From Chthoniobacterales bacterium (GTDB taxonomy: Bacteria; Verrucomicrobiota; Verrucomicrobiia; Chthoniobacterales; UBA6821), in the NCBI GenBank assembly GCA_026461395.1, contig JAPJNA010000014.1, positions 1 to 56,374 of the forward strand: a DNA stretch of 56,374 nt, given 5' to 3'. A model generated the notes under the pieces. The model made no database searches. It saw only the letters and a program-made list of their open reading frames with translations, and was not told the DNA's origin. This document shows, one piece after another, positions 9,269 through 19,147 of this stretch. Both the position numbers and the translations under genes were made by a program. The stretch's first letter is position 1. Each line of letters opens with the position of its first letter.

Positions 9269-10375
9269 ATGAACACCCTCATGCTCGCGCGGAAGTTTCG
9301 CGCCCTCAATAAGCCACTTCTGATCGTGATGCTGGCCCTGTGCTCATTTGGCATCTATGCGATCTACAGCGCCACATGGATGAGGGATACGCCTTTTTGG
9401 ATCAGCCAGATCAAGTGGATGCTGATCTGCGTACCATTCTTTTTCATCATCGCCTTCAATGATTATCAATGGGTCAGACTAGGGGCGATTCCCCTCTACA
9501 TCCTTAGCGTCATCCTCCTGATCCTTGTCTTTTTTATCGGAGTAAAGGTTTTCGGGGCTAGGAGTTGGTTGAATCTTGGATTCGGAAACTTCCAGCCTTC
9601 TCAATTGGCGATTTTCAGCGGCGTTCTTCTCTTCGCCCTCTTTCTGAGCGAAAGCGATGGCACGCATCCGGCGATTCGTATTCTTATTTGCCTAATGATC
9701 ACACTCGTTCCCTGCGTACTAATCCTGGTCCAACCCTATCTGGGTGGCACTCTTGTCTGGTTGCCCGTGCTCTTCGCCATGCTGTTTGTTGCCGGTATCC
9801 AGGTTCGCTATCTGGTCACACTCCTTCTTATGGGTGTGGCCTTGATTCCCCTTGTCGTGAACTTCGGCCTCAAGCCGTATCAGAAAGATCGGATCATGAT
9901 CTTTCTCGATCCCTCACTTGATCCCCAGGGTGCAGGTTGGACTATTAACCAATCGCTCAATGCGATCGGTAGCGCCGGGTTCTGGGGTAAGGGATTCAAG
10001 GCTCATAATACGCTCAATGAGCTAGGTTATCTCCCGAGCACGATTGTTCACACCGACTTCATCTACTCGGTTTTCGGTGAACAGCATGGATTTATGGGGG
10101 CAATCCTCCTCATCTCGACTTTCGGGATTTTGCTGCTGAGTGCTCTCTATGTGGCATCTCAAGCCCAAGATTTATTGGGAAGACTACTCTCGGTCGGAAT
10201 TGCGATGCTTCTCTTCACCCATATTTTTATGAACGTCGGCATGACTGTAGCTGTAACTCCGATCACTGGGCTCCCTCTGCCGATGGTTAGCTACGGTGGC
10301 TCGTTCCTGCTCATCACGATCACTTGTATGGGACTGCTTCAGAGCATCTGGATCCACCGAAAGCTGGTTTACTAA
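9269..10375 (+). CDS. rodA: Rod-shape SEDS glycosyltransferase RodA
   Basis: A 368-residue polytopic inner-membrane protein of the FtsW/RodA/SpoVE family, which polymerises lipid II into glycan with its partner class B PBP. The start at 9269 (MNTLMLARKF) is preferred; an upstream in-frame extension lies inside the preceding ABC gene. Family marks are ARSWLNLGFGNFQPSQLA in the first half, the large extracytoplasmic loop with DPSLDPQGAGWTINQSLNAI, LPSTIVHTDFIYSVFGEQHG, and GLPLPMVSYGGSFLL near the end. No mreB, mreC or pbp2 gene is near, so the elongasome genes are split in this genome. Confidence 0.93.
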   Translation: MNTLMLARKFRALNKPLLIVMLALCSFGIYAIYSATWMRDTPFWISQIKWMLICVPFFFIIAFNDYQWVRLGAIPLYILSVILLILVFFIGVKVFGARSWLNLGFGNFQPSQLAIFSGVLLFALFLSESDGTHPAIRILICLMITLVPCVLILVQPYLGGTLVWLPVLFAMLFVAGIQVRYLVTLLLMGVALIPLVVNFGLKPYQKDRIMIFLDPSLDPQGAGWTINQSLNAIGSAGFWGKGFKAHNTLNELGYLPSTIVHTDFIYSVFGEQHGFMGAILLISTFGILLLSALYVASQAQDLLGRLLSVGIAMLLFTHIFMNVGMTVAVTPITGLPLPMVSYGGSFLLITITCMGLLQSIWIHRKLVY

Positions 10376-10396
10376 GCGCAGAATTTAAAACTAATT

Positions 10397-10419
10397 CTCA
10401 TGAGGGTTAACCCAATGAG
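10397..10419. terminator. Possible hairpin between converging rodA and dienelactone hydrolase
   Basis: GGGTTAACCC (10404-10413) is a perfect palindrome, extended by CTCAT (10397-10401) and ATGAG (10415-10419) across a small bulge. On the minus strand it is followed by AATTAGTTTTAAA, giving a modest terminator for the hydrolase gene; on the plus strand there is no T-run. Confidence 0.35.
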
Positions 10420-10503
10420 TATGGTGGGGTAGGCCTCCACGCGAAGCTGGTTATCTTAAACTGCGAGCGAAGTAGAAAATCCCGCAGCACCTTAATCCCA
10501 AGC

Positions 10504-11244
10504 CTAAACCAAGCGGCGCTTGAAGAGTTCAAGAGTCATCTCCCATCCAATCCGAGTCACTGCCGCGTCATAACGGATTCCCTCATCACGCGCAAAAGCA
10601 TGGGCCGTATTGAACTCGTGCCAGGTGAAGTTTCTTCCCGTCTCGGACAAATGATCATATATCTTCCGGCGACCCTCGGCAGGAACATGAGGATCCTGAC
10701 GGCCAAAGATCATGAGTAACTCCGCTGTGATCTCTCCGCTCCGATCCAGGGTATCGTCGCACTGGCCCTTCCCGAGAGTGGCGGAGTGGATATCTGTCGG
10801 GAACCAGCACGCCGAGGCATGCACACGCCTATCAAATGCGGCACGGAAAGACAGGTGGCCTCCAAGGCAAAATCCGATCGTCCCCACGCCTTTCCACCGA
10901 TACTCAGGACGATTGAAAACAGAATCGATCAAGGCCGTGGCATCGGAATCAAAACCTAAAACTGGTTTCTCAAACTTTAGAAAATTTCCCCGATCAGTTC
11001 CCTCTTTGTCATAACAGAGAACCTTCCCCGGTTCCTCGAACTCATGGTAGACCTCAGGAACAAGCACCTCAAACCCCTCGCAGGCGAGACGCGCCGCAAG
11101 CCGGGCGATCGGACCAGTCATCTGGTAGATCTCGGAGTAGAGAATGACCACAGGCCAGCTTCCCTCTTGAGGAATGAACCGATGCACGCGCATCGGACCG
11201 CTAGGTGTTTGAACATCGAAAAAGTCAGGCTCCTGAATGGTCAT
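10504..11244 (-). CDS. Dienelactone hydrolase family protein
   Basis: A 246-residue alpha/beta hydrolase of the dienelactone hydrolase family. The start at 11244 (MTIQEPDFFD) is chosen over one 27 codons upstream because the domain begins directly afterwards. The Cys-Asp-His triad is visible: C126 in GFCLGGH, D184 in GRQDPHV and H215 in NTAHAF; the conserved glutamate E38 (YSEIYQ) that arms the cysteine is also present. The central GTIGFCLGGHLSFRAA motif is standard. Natural substrates of most such bacterial proteins are unknown, and no aromatic degradation genes accompany it. It is transcribed away from oppB with about 146 bp between them. Confidence 0.88.
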   Translation of the reverse strand: MTIQEPDFFDVQTPSGPMRVHRFIPQEGSWPVVILYSEIYQMTGPIARLAARLACEGFEVLVPEVYHEFEEPGKVLCYDKEGTDRGNFLKFEKPVLGFDSDATALIDSVFNRPEYRWKGVGTIGFCLGGHLSFRAAFDRRVHASACWFPTDIHSATLGKGQCDDTLDRSGEITAELLMIFGRQDPHVPAEGRRKIYDHLSETGRNFTWHEFNTAHAFARDEGIRYDAAVTRIGWEMTLELFKRRLV

Positions 11245-11390
11245 CGTGGTGAATGAATATGAAATGTGCCCTAGGGAAGGGCGAGTACATCCTTCTGCAC
11301 GAAAATCCTTAAGTGCGACAAGCAAAGACGCGTCTCCAAGCGCCTTTTATTCTTCAGGTTTAAGGTTTCAAACTTCATCCTTTCATCACC

Positions 11391-12296
11391 ATGATCCGCC
11401 GACTCGCCTCACTACCCGTGGTGCTGTTCTGCGTGGTGACGATTACATTTTTCCTGATCCGTCTCTCACCGGGAGGACCCTTTGATTCGGAACGGAAACT
11501 GCCGCCAGGGATAGAGAAGCAGCTTCTGGCGAAATACAAGCTGGATGGTCCGATTCTGGGTCAATACACAGGCTATCTGAAAGATCTGATCCATGGCGAT
11601 CTGCGCCTCTCCACCAAGTATCGAAACCGCTCGGTCAATGAAATCATGGCCCAGACGCTTCCGGTCACGCTGACTCTCGGTGCCACAGCCCTACTGATTG
11701 CCGTCACGACCGGTGTCTGGCTCGGAGCCTTCGCCGCCGCGCGTCCGGGAACACCAGCTGAAGGCGGTGCGCTTGCAATGACCCTGCTGGCGATTTCCCT
11801 GCCCTCCTTCGTACTGGGCCCCCTCTTGATCCTTATCTTCGCGATCAAGCTCGCTTGGCTGCCTGTAGGTGGTTGGGGTTCACCTCTTCAGTTGATCCTT
11901 CCGGCGGTGACCCTCGCAATTCCCTATGCCGCCGTGATCGCCCGATTGCTGCACGATAGTCTGAGAGAGACATTAGCCGAGGATTTCGTTCGCACCGCCC
12001 GGGCGAAGGGACTCTCCGAACGTGCCGTGGTCTATCGTCATGCCCTGCGTGTGGCAATCCTGCCCATGATCTCCTACCTCGGCCCCCTGGCAGCCAACCT
12101 GCTTACTGGTTCGATCGTCGTAGAGACGATCTTTCACATTCCTGGTGCGGGGGGCTTCTTTGTGAACTCCATTCTGAACCGCGATGGATTTTTGCTTGGA
12201 GGCGTGGTTATCGTCTACTGCGTACTGCTGGTGATCTTCAATCTTCTAGTAGACCTCTCCTACCGCCTACTGGACCGCAGGATCCAAGAAACATGA
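11391..12296 (+). CDS. oppB: Peptide ABC transporter permease, OppB/DppB type
   Basis: A 301-residue inner-membrane permease. It has the N-terminal helix typical of this subfamily (residues 8-24) followed by LSPGGPFD, a periplasmic loop, and five further helices. The cytoplasmic EAA loop that docks on the ATPase is EDFVRTARAKGLSERAVVYR. The C-terminal FHIPGAGGFFVNSILNRD segment is also typical. The stop codon overlaps the start of oppC (ATGA). The cognate ATPase is probably the OppF-type gene at 8437 and the binding protein the one at 26404; these pairings are inferred. Confidence 0.93.
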   Translation: MIRRLASLPVVLFCVVTITFFLIRLSPGGPFDSERKLPPGIEKQLLAKYKLDGPILGQYTGYLKDLIHGDLRLSTKYRNRSVNEIMAQTLPVTLTLGATALLIAVTTGVWLGAFAAARPGTPAEGGALAMTLLAISLPSFVLGPLLILIFAIKLAWLPVGGWGSPLQLILPAVTLAIPYAAVIARLLHDSLRETLAEDFVRTARAKGLSERAVVYRHALRVAILPMISYLGPLAANLLTGSIVVETIFHIPGAGGFFVNSILNRDGFLLGGVVIVYCVLLVIFNLLVDLSYRLLDRRIQET

Positions 12297-13159
12297 TTCT
12301 CTCACTCCCGAGATCGGCAAGGCTTCCGGCGATAGTTCTCTGCGGAATGATCCTGGCCGTTCTTGTCGGCCCCCTTCTCTTTCCTCACTCCTTCGCACTT
12401 CCAGGGACGGAGACCTATGCAGCACCCAGTACTACCCACATCTGTGGAACAGACCTAAATGGCCGTGACCTTCTCCTGCGGATACTCGAGGGGGGACGAA
12501 TCTCGCTACTTGTTGGCATCTGTGGCGCTGGCATCAGTCTGATCATCGGAACCTCGTACGGCCTTATCGCAGGGTCTTCAAGCCGGGGCGTTGATAACTC
12601 CATGATGCGCTTTGTCGATATCCTCTATTCGGTTCCACGCCTGATTTTCATCCTGATTTTCATCAATGCGTTCAATGAGCGTCTTCAGTTGGCCGCGAGC
12701 AGCCAAGGATGGGACTGGCTAGTCGGCTCGTCACGCCTGGTGATCCTGATCCTGAGCCTTGGAATCATCGAATGGCTCACGATGGCTCGGATCGTACGAG
12801 GCCAGACCCTGACTCTGAGAGAGCGCTCTTATGTGGCCGCTGCGCGCGTGCTCGGAGAGGGCTATTGGACGATTCTCTGGAGGCACCTCCTTCCCAATCT
12901 TGCCGGCATCATCCTTGTCTATCTCACCCTAGCCATACCCTCTGTCATTATCGACGAGGCCTTCCTGAGTTTCCTAGGTCTCGGAGTCCAGGCTCCACAA
13001 TCAAGCTGGGGCTCCCTGCTCGCCGAGGGTGCCTCATCCATCAACCCCCTCAAGGGAGCCTGGTGGATGATTCTCTTCCCCTCATTGGCCCTGCTGACAA
13101 CACTGCTCGCACTTTATTCAATAGGCGATGCCCTCAGACGCTCCATCTCAGCTAAATAG
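12293..13159 (+). CDS. oppC: Peptide ABC transporter permease, OppC/DppC type
   Basis: A 288-residue permease partner of oppB. It opens with a hydrophobic helix, then a CGTDLNGRDLLLRILEGGRI segment that is a hallmark of OppC/DppC (GTD-x-x-GRD). The EAA loop is RERSYVAAARVLGEGYWTIL, and the end carries FLSFLGLGVQAPQSSWGSLL. The four-base overlap with oppB indicates coupled translation. It is followed by a repeat-rich spacer, so the transcript likely ends or weakens before cca. Confidence 0.93.
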   Translation: MILSLPRSARLPAIVLCGMILAVLVGPLLFPHSFALPGTETYAAPSTTHICGTDLNGRDLLLRILEGGRISLLVGICGAGISLIIGTSYGLIAGSSSRGVDNSMMRFVDILYSVPRLIFILIFINAFNERLQLAASSQGWDWLVGSSRLVILILSLGIIEWLTMARIVRGQTLTLRERSYVAAARVLGEGYWTILWRHLLPNLAGIILVYLTLAIPSVIIDEAFLSFLGLGVQAPQSSWGSLLAEGASSINPLKGAWWMILFPSLALLTTLLALYSIGDALRRSISAK

Positions 13160-13162
13160 ATT

Positions 13163-13255
13163 TACAGGGATAAAGGAGATGAAGGGAATTCTTTAAAGAT
13201 GCCAAAAATCTTCTCTCTTTTAGTCATATCCCTTTTATCCCCTTCATCCCTGTGA
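13163..13255. repeat. Facing copies of a GGGATAAAGGAGATGAAGGG-type repeat
   Basis: 13164-13187 reads ACAGGGATAAAGGAGATGAA then GGGA; the segment about 13228-13252 is the same kind of phrase on the other strand (reverse complement ACAGGGATGAAGGGGATAAA then AGGGA). The two arms could fold into a long imperfect hairpin between oppC and cca. The motif is made of reshuffled GGGATAAA and GATGAAGG words, like the other intergenic repeats in this window. Confidence 0.65.
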
Positions 13256-13304
13256 GTTTCTTCCCGTCTTGCCCCATCCATCTCGAAAACGTCACGATAC
13301 TGTC

Positions 13305-14615
13305 ATGAGTGAAGCCGCCGCACGATCCATCGTGGAGAAGCTTCGTGCCAAGGGATTTGAAGCACTCTATGCTGGGGGCTGTGTTCGGGATCGCCTCCTC
13401 GGATTAGATCCTCATGACTACGATGTGGCCACGAGCGCCCGACCCGAGCAAGTGGAGGCACTCTTTCCTAGGACTGTCCCCGTAGGTGCACAGTTCGGCG
13501 TGATCGTCGTGTTGGAGGCAGGGGCCGAGATCCAGGTAGCCACCTTCCGTGGAGACGGCGCCTACCATGATGGCAGGCATCCCGAGAGTGTCCATTACAC
13601 GGATGCCAAGGGAGACGCTTGTCGTCGTGATTTCACCATCAACGGTCTCTTCTACGATCCGATCGCTAAGGAAACCTTGGACTTCGTGGGAGGCCGCGAG
13701 GATCTGAAGAAGCAGCTGATCCGGGCGATCGGAAATCCCTCCGAGCGCTTTGCCGAGGACAAGCTACGTGTGCTACGGGCCGTCCGTTTTGCAACAACCT
13801 TGGGTTTTGTTATCGATCCCCAGACATGGAGCGCCCTTCTGCAGTGGACCCCTGAAATCCATGCGGTGAGCGCCGAAAGAATCCGAGAAGAGTTCTGCAA
13901 GATACTCCTCTCAAAGAATCGGCTTCGAGGATTCGACCTACTGGATGAGAGCGGCCTCCTCCGGATAATCCTGCCCGAGATGGATACACTGAAGGGTTGC
14001 GATCAACCGCCGGACTTCCATCCCGAGGGGGATGTCTTTGTTCATACACGCCTAATGATTTCCCTTCTGCCACCGACTGTCTCACTGCCTCTTGTGCTCT
14101 CGGTGCTCTTCCATGACTTGGGTAAACCCCAAACACGGTTTGTCGATGAGACGGGTCGCATCCGATTCAATGGCCATGAGGGCGTCAGCGCCGAGATGAG
14201 TCTTCGGATCATGAAGCGGCTACGCTTCTCAAACGAGATCATCGATGCCGTGATTCCTGCAGTCAGACTCCACATGAGCTTCAAGGATGTGCCGAACATG
14301 AGGGTCGCCACCCTCAAGAGGATGATGGCACGCCCCACCTTTGATGATGAGTTAGAACTCCATCGCGTCGACTGCCTAAGCAGTCACGGGATGCTCGACA
14401 ACCATGCGTTACTGATTACCAAGCGTGAGGAGTTCGCAAATCACCCCCTTATCCCCTCACCCCTTCTCACCGGCGACGACCTAATAAGACTTGGTTGGAA
14501 ACCAGGGAAGAAATTTGCAGAAACCCTCCAGTCAATTCAAACCCTTCAACTTGAGGGGACTCTCAACTCTCGAGACGAGGCGCTCGCCTGGATTACCTCG
14601 GAATATTCCAATTGA
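13305..14615 (+). CDS. cca: CCA tRNA nucleotidyltransferase / poly(A) polymerase family, with HD domain
   Basis: A 436-residue class II nucleotidyltransferase that adds or repairs the CCA end of tRNA. The start at 13305 (MSEAAARSIV) is favoured over a TTG 12 codons upstream. GGCVRD (24-29) and DYD (38-40, metal-binding carboxylates) form the head, RRDFTING is at 108-115, and the neck motif ERFAEDKLRVLRAVRFAT spans 147-164. A C-terminal HD domain (LFHDLGKP, H270-D271) suggests added phosphohydrolase activity, as in E. coli-type Cca. A division of labour between CC- and A-adding enzymes cannot be excluded from sequence. The stop codon is only 4 bases from the 3' end of the facing tRNA-Val gene. 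Confidence 0.9.
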   Translation: MSEAAARSIVEKLRAKGFEALYAGGCVRDRLLGLDPHDYDVATSARPEQVEALFPRTVPVGAQFGVIVVLEAGAEIQVATFRGDGAYHDGRHPESVHYTDAKGDACRRDFTINGLFYDPIAKETLDFVGGREDLKKQLIRAIGNPSERFAEDKLRVLRAVRFATTLGFVIDPQTWSALLQWTPEIHAVSAERIREEFCKILLSKNRLRGFDLLDESGLLRIILPEMDTLKGCDQPPDFHPEGDVFVHTRLMISLLPPTVSLPLVLSVLFHDLGKPQTRFVDETGRIRFNGHEGVSAEMSLRIMKRLRFSNEIIDAVIPAVRLHMSFKDVPNMRVATLKRMMARPTFDDELELHRVDCLSSHGMLDNHALLITKREEFANHPLIPSPLLTGDDLIRLGWKPGKKFAETLQSIQTLQLEGTLNSRDEALAWITSEYSN

Positions 14616-14619
14616 AGAA

Positions 14620-14694
14620 TGGTGGGCAGTGAGGGGATCGAACCCCCGACCAACTCGGTGTAAGCGAGCCGCTCTACCGCTGAGCTAACTGCCC
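14620..14694 (-). tRNA. tRNA-Val (anticodon TAC), CCA encoded
   Basis: Read on the minus strand from 14694. The acceptor stem GGGCAGT pairs with ACTGCCC, the D-stem is GCTC/GAGC, the anticodon stem GCTCG/CGAGT encloses loop CTTACAC (anticodon TAC), and the T-arm is GGGGGTTCGATCCCCTC. Discriminator A at 14623 is followed by a genomically encoded CCA (14622-14620). It lies 35 bp downstream of gcvP on the same strand and may be processed from that transcript. Confidence 0.96.
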
Positions 14695-14729
14695 TAAAAA
14701 TTAAATACTGAATGGCATCTCAGGTGGGA

Positions 14730-17594
14730 CTAGTCCTCCTGAACCGGCAAACAACTGCAGAAAATATTCCGATCGCCGTACACATTGTCAACACGAGAGA
14801 CCGAGGGCCAGAACTTATGCTTCTTGAGCCAGGGAGCCGGATAAGCAGCCTGAGTGCGTGAGTAGGGCCTGTTCCACTCATCTGAGGTGACAGTGAGCGC
14901 TGTGTGGGGAGCCTGCTTCAGAGGATTATTGGCCTTGTCAAGTTCCCCCCGCTCGATTGCGGTGAGTTCTCCGTGAATCGCTATCATCGCATCGCAGAAG
15001 CGGTCGAGTTCTTCTTTCGATTCACTCTCAGTCGGCTCAATCATGAGGGTTCCCGCGACGGGCCAGCTCATGGTCGGTGCATGGAAACCATAGTCGATGA
15101 GGCGCTTCGCCACATCCTCGACCTCGATACCAGCACGGGTTTTCCACTCGCGGAGATCCAGAATGCACTCATGGGCGACCGTACCATTGACACCCTTGTA
15201 GAGAACGGGGAAATAGGACTCGATCCGCTTGGCCATGTAGTTTGCATTCAGGATGGCAATGGCGCTGGCTGCTGCCAGTCCATCGGGACCCATCATGCGC
15301 AGATACATCCAGCTGATCACACAGATACTGGCACTGCCCCATGGTGCGGCGCTGACCTCGGAGACGGCTTGGGATCCACCGGTCGGGATCACGGAATGTC
15401 CGGGCAGGAATGGTGAGAGATGCTCAACCACACCGATCGGACCCACTCCAGGACCACCTCCTCCATGAGGGATGCAGAAGGTCTTGTGGAGATTCAGGTG
15501 ACAGACATCCGCCCCGATGTCACCGGGGCTGCAGAGCCCGACCTGGGCGTTCATGTTTGCTCCATCCATGTAGACCTGACCTCCCGCCTCGTGGATCATG
15601 GAGCAGATTTCCTTGATTCGGGACTCGAAGACGCCATGAGTCGAAGGATAGGTGACCATGAGGGCTGAGAGACGGTCACGATGAATCTCTATCTTGGAGC
15701 GGAGATCATCCACATCGACATTGCCCTCTGCATCGCAGGCGACTCCCACGATCTCCATACCGGCCATGACTGCGCTGGCGGGATTCGTCCCATGAGCGGA
15801 AACTGGAATGAGGCAGACGGTACGATTCAGATCACCCCGTGAGCGGTGATAGGCACGGATCACGAGCAATCCCGCATATTCTCCCTGGGAGCCTGCATTC
15901 GGCTGGAGAGAGACGGCATGGAAGCCGGTGATTTCGGCAAGCCACTGCTCAAGTTGCTCAAAGATGACTTGATAACCCTTGGCCTGTTCTGTGGGGACGA
16001 AGGGGTGAAGGCCTCCTATCGTGTCCCAGGTGACAGGGAGCATCTCAGAAGTCGCGTTCAGCTTCATGGTACATGATCCGAGTGGGATCATCGAAGTGGT
16101 GAGAGAGAGATCCTTGGCCTCGAGGCGACGCATATAGCGAAGCATCTCAGTCTCAGTGTGGTGTGTATTGAAGACCGGATGAGTCAGATAGTCCGAGGTG
16201 CGTCGTAGAGCATCAGGAGTCTGCCAGGAGAGTGGATCATTCAGCACATTGCCGGGCCCCTTGCCAAAAAGTTCGATCAACTCATCAACAGAATCGGAAG
16301 TTTCATCGAGAGAAACGGAAACTGCCGTGTCGCCAAGGAACCTGAGATTGATACCGGCTTCCTCCGCACGGGAACGGAGTGAAGAGGATTCAGCAGGGGT
16401 CATGTTCACCCGGACGGTGTCAAAGAAGGGGGCGTGACTGACGGACCAGCCATTTTTGGCAAGAAGTGAGGCCAGCTTGAGGGCATGAAGATGGATCTTC
16501 TCGGCGATATCCCGCAGTCCCTTCGGACCATGGTAGACAGCATACATGGAGGCGATGACGGCAAGCAGAACCTGGGCAGTGCAGATGTTGCTCGTGGCCT
16601 TCTCGCGGCGGATATGCTGCTCGCGGGTCTGGAGCGTGAGTCGATAAGCGGGATTGCCATCTGCATCTCGGGAGACTCCAACCAAGCGGCCCGGCAGGCG
16701 GCGCTTGAACTCATCACGAACAGCTAGGAATGCGGCATGAGGTCCTCCGTATCCCATAGGGACACCGAAGCGCTGGGAGGATCCGACGACAATGTCGGCA
16801 CCGAACTCACCAGGAGGCTTCAGAAGGACTAGGGCCAGTGGGTCCGAGGCAACCACGGCGAGACCGCCGGCGGCATGGATTTTCTCAATCACTGAAGTCG
16901 GGTCGATGATCGCACCATCCGTGGCCGGATACTGGAGGATTCCACCACAGAGATCCGATGTAGGGATCTGATCTTCACTGCCGACGATCAATGCGATGCC
17001 CAGCGGTTCCGTGCGGGTGCGGAGAAGGGAGATGGTCTGTGGATGGCAACCCTCCGATACAAAGAAAGATCCTCCGCCCTGAATACCCTTGAGATCATGA
17101 CACATCGCCATGGCCTCGGCGGCGGCTGTGGCCTCATCCAGCATCGAGGCATTCGCGATCGCCATGCCGGTCAGGTCGCAGACCATCGTCTGGAAATTCA
17201 CCAGAGCCTCCATGCGCCCCTGCGAGATCTCGGCCTGGTATGGCGTGTAGGCCGTGTACCAGCCGGGATTCTCCAGAATATTACGTCGAATCACAGAGGG
17301 CAGGTTCGTGCCGTGATATCCCATCCCGATATAGGAGGTGCGAACTTCGTTCCTGGAGGCAATTTCACATAGCTCGGCAAGAGCCTCTTCTTCGCTGGCA
17401 GCCGGGGGAAGATCCAGCGGCTTTGTGCTCCTGATCTCTGCGGGAACAGTCTTTGTAATTAATTCCTCGAGAGAGGCGTATCCGAGAGTCTCCAGCATCG
17501 CCCCGATCTCACGATGGTGGGAACCGAGATGTCTGCGGGAGAATCGCCCGCGGGAAAGAACGGCATCTAGTTGCTCTGCCCCGATGGTACTCAT
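14730..17594 (-). CDS. gcvP: Glycine dehydrogenase (decarboxylating), P-protein, single-chain form
   Basis: A 954-residue PLP enzyme that decarboxylates glycine and passes the aminomethyl group to lipoylated GcvH. It is the fused one-chain type rather than the gcvPA/gcvPB pair. The N-terminal half carries [20 protein letters not shown] and [20 protein letters not shown]; the C-terminal half carries the PLP lysine K704 in [20 protein letters not shown]. Length is typical of the family. Its start overlaps the gcvH stop by four bases, and it is the last protein gene of speA-gcvT-gcvH-gcvP. The L-protein (lpd) is not in the window. Confidence 0.98.
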   Translation of the reverse strand: MSTIGAEQLDAVLSRGRFSRRHLGSHHREIGAMLETLGYASLEELITKTVPAEIRSTKPLDLPPAASEEEALAELCEIASRNEVRTSYIGMGYHGTNLPSVIRRNILENPGWYTAYTPYQAEISQGRMEALVNFQTMVCDLTGMAIANASMLDEATAAAEAMAMCHDLKGIQGGGSFFVSEGCHPQTISLLRTRTEPLGIALIVGSEDQIPTSDLCGGILQYPATDGAIIDPTSVIEKIHAAGGLAVVASDPLALVLLKPPGEFGADIVVGSSQRFGVPMGYGGPHAAFLAVRDEFKRRLPGRLVGVSRDADGNPAYRLTLQTREQHIRREKATSNICTAQVLLAVIASMYAVYHGPKGLRDIAEKIHLHALKLASLLAKNGWSVSHAPFFDTVRVNMTPAESSSLRSRAEEAGINLRFLGDTAVSVSLDETSDSVDELIELFGKGPGNVLNDPLSWQTPDALRRTSDYLTHPVFNTHHTETEMLRYMRRLEAKDLSLTTSMIPLGSCTMKLNATSEMLPVTWDTIGGLHPFVPTEQAKGYQVIFEQLEQWLAEITGFHAVSLQPNAGSQGEYAGLLVIRAYHRSRGDLNRTVCLIPVSAHGTNPASAVMAGMEIVGVACDAEGNVDVDDLRSKIEIHRDRLSALMVTYPSTHGVFESRIKEICSMIHEAGGQVYMDGANMNAQVGLCSPGDIGADVCHLNLHKTFCIPHGGGGPGVGPIGVVEHLSPFLPGHSVIPTGGSQAVSEVSAAPWGSASICVISWMYLRMMGPDGLAAASAIAILNANYMAKRIESYFPVLYKGVNGTVAHECILDLREWKTRAGIEVEDVAKRLIDYGFHAPTMSWPVAGTLMIEPTESESKEELDRFCDAMIAIHGELTAIERGELDKANNPLKQAPHTALTVTSDEWNRPYSRTQAAYPAPWLKKHKFWPSVSRVDNVYGDRNIFCSCLPVQED

Positions 17595-17971
17595 TGGCCG
17601 ATCTGAGCGGTGTAGGCTTCGGGGGCTAACAGAGCGTCGATCTCGGCAGGATTTGAGGCCTTCATCTTGAAAATCCAGCCCTGACCGAAGGGATCGGTAT
17701 TCAGGAGGGCAGGATTGGATGTGAGGGCATCGTTCACATCAGTCACAGTTCCCGAGAGTGGTGAGTAGATGTCGCTGGCGGCCTTCACCGACTCGACGAC
17801 GGCGGCGGTGGCTCCGGCCCTCACCTCGGCGCCGACTTTCGGTGGCTCGGCATAGACGATATCAGTAAGCTCCGCTTGGGCGTGGTCGGTTATTCCGACG
17901 ATGATAATATCATTCTCCTGACGGATCCATTCGTGGGTCTTGGCGTAGCGGAGGTCTGCTGGGACATTCAT
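17591..17971 (-). CDS. gcvH: Glycine cleavage system H protein
   Basis: A 126-residue lipoyl carrier that shuttles the aminomethyl intermediate among P, T and L proteins. The lipoylation lysine is K63 in [17 protein letters not shown], the invariant family context. The N-terminal [10 protein letters not shown] and the C-terminal GWIFKMKAS segment also match. It overlaps gcvP by four bases and follows gcvT after 43 bp, so the three are one operon. Confidence 0.97.
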   Translation of the reverse strand: MNVPADLRYAKTHEWIRQENDIIIVGITDHAQAELTDIVYAEPPKVGAEVRAGATAAVVESVKAASDIYSPLSGTVTDVNDALTSNPALLNTDPFGQGWIFKMKASNPAEIDALLAPEAYTAQIGQ

Positions 17972-18014
17972 GCGTTGTCGAGTGTGTTGGCGGTTTCGAT
18001 ATTACAGGGAGGAT

Positions 18015-19142
18015 TCAAAGAGAGGGCTTTTTGTAGAAAGGGAGCGTTGCAATGCTAGCGGCGTAACGGCGACCTCGCACCTCAATTTCTAATTGAGTTC
18101 CGGGGATTCTACAGACCTCAGGAAGATAGGCCATGGCAATTCCTTCACCCAGACTCGGGGAGAGGGCGCCGCTGCAGGTTTCTCCAACAGCAACTCCATC
18201 GGCCAGAACAGGGTAATGGGAACGGAGCGGCGGGCCCTGCACGGAAAGCTTGAGGGGTGTCAAGCGAGAGGGCAGTCCCTCTGAACGCTGCTGCTCTAGA
18301 GCCTTACGCCCGTAAAAATCAACCTTCTCGGGATCATCAAGGCCAACAAAGCGATCCAGACCTGCCTCTAGCGGAGTGCGATCACGGGAGAGATCTGAGC
18401 CATTCAGCGGATAACCCATCTCAAGTCGGAGGGTGTCCCGAGATCCAAGGCCACAAGGCTTCACTCCGGCGGCAAGAAGGCTCTCCCAGAGCGCGATACC
18501 ATGCGCTACAGGGACAAAGAGCTCGAACCCATCTTCGCCGGTATATCCGGTACGGGCGACAAGCGAGGGAACGATCCCATCGGAAGCAACATGAGAGGGG
18601 ATAAGCGGAGCGATGCCGTTTCGCTTCGGGATGTCGCAGGCAGGGTAGAGTGCTCTCAGAGCCTTTTCTGCGTCGGGGCCCTGCAGAGCGATGGCCGCAT
18701 AGTCGTTCCCTTGATCCTGCAGCACAACGGAACCATCAGAAGGAAGGTGACCATGCATCCACTCGAGATCGAGATCGCGGCAGGCACCATTGATCACCAA
18801 AAAATAAGACAACTCTCCCGTCCTATAGATTATCAGGTCATCAATGACCCCCCCCCTCTCATCCAGCATGAGGGTGTATTGACCCCGGGTAACGGCAAGC
18901 TTTCCGACGCGGTTGGTTAGAAGACTCTCCAACCAAGCCAAGGCGCCGGGCCCTGAAACAATGACCTCCCCCATATGGGAGATATCGAACATACCGGAGG
19001 CAGACCTGACAGCTCGGTGCTCCTCCATGATGCCGGAGTACTGGACCGGCATGTACCAACCTCCAAACTCGACCATGCGGGCGCCGCAGGCCACGTGGGC
19101 AGATTCGAGAGGGGTATGCTTGAGAAGGGCAGGATCGCTCAT
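18015..19142 (-). CDS. gcvT: Glycine cleavage system T protein (aminomethyltransferase)
   Basis: A 375-residue tetrahydrofolate-dependent aminomethyltransferase that yields methylene-THF and ammonia. Visible marks are LKHTPLESAHVACGARMVEFGGW at the start, VRSASGMFDISHMGEV, RTGYTGEDGFELFVP (folate-site region) and LGSRDTLRLEMGYPLNG. The start codon is only 5 bp after the speA stop, so it is cotranscribed with arginine decarboxylase. No glycine riboswitch is seen directly upstream because speA occupies that space. Confidence 0.96.
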   Translation of the reverse strand: MSDPALLKHTPLESAHVACGARMVEFGGWYMPVQYSGIMEEHRAVRSASGMFDISHMGEVIVSGPGALAWLESLLTNRVGKLAVTRGQYTLMLDERGGVIDDLIIYRTGELSYFLVINGACRDLDLEWMHGHLPSDGSVVLQDQGNDYAAIALQGPDAEKALRALYPACDIPKRNGIAPLIPSHVASDGIVPSLVARTGYTGEDGFELFVPVAHGIALWESLLAAGVKPCGLGSRDTLRLEMGYPLNGSDLSRDRTPLEAGLDRFVGLDDPEKVDFYGRKALEQQRSEGLPSRLTPLKLSVQGPPLRSHYPVLADGVAVGETCSGALSPSLGEGIAMAYLPEVCRIPGTQLEIEVRGRRYAASIATLPFYKKPSL

Positions 19143-19147
19143 CGTGA

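Noticed and set aside
13163-13255. CRISPR-like spaced repeats
   Set aside because: The two copies are inverted, differ in word order and have no regular spacers; there are no cas genes in the window.
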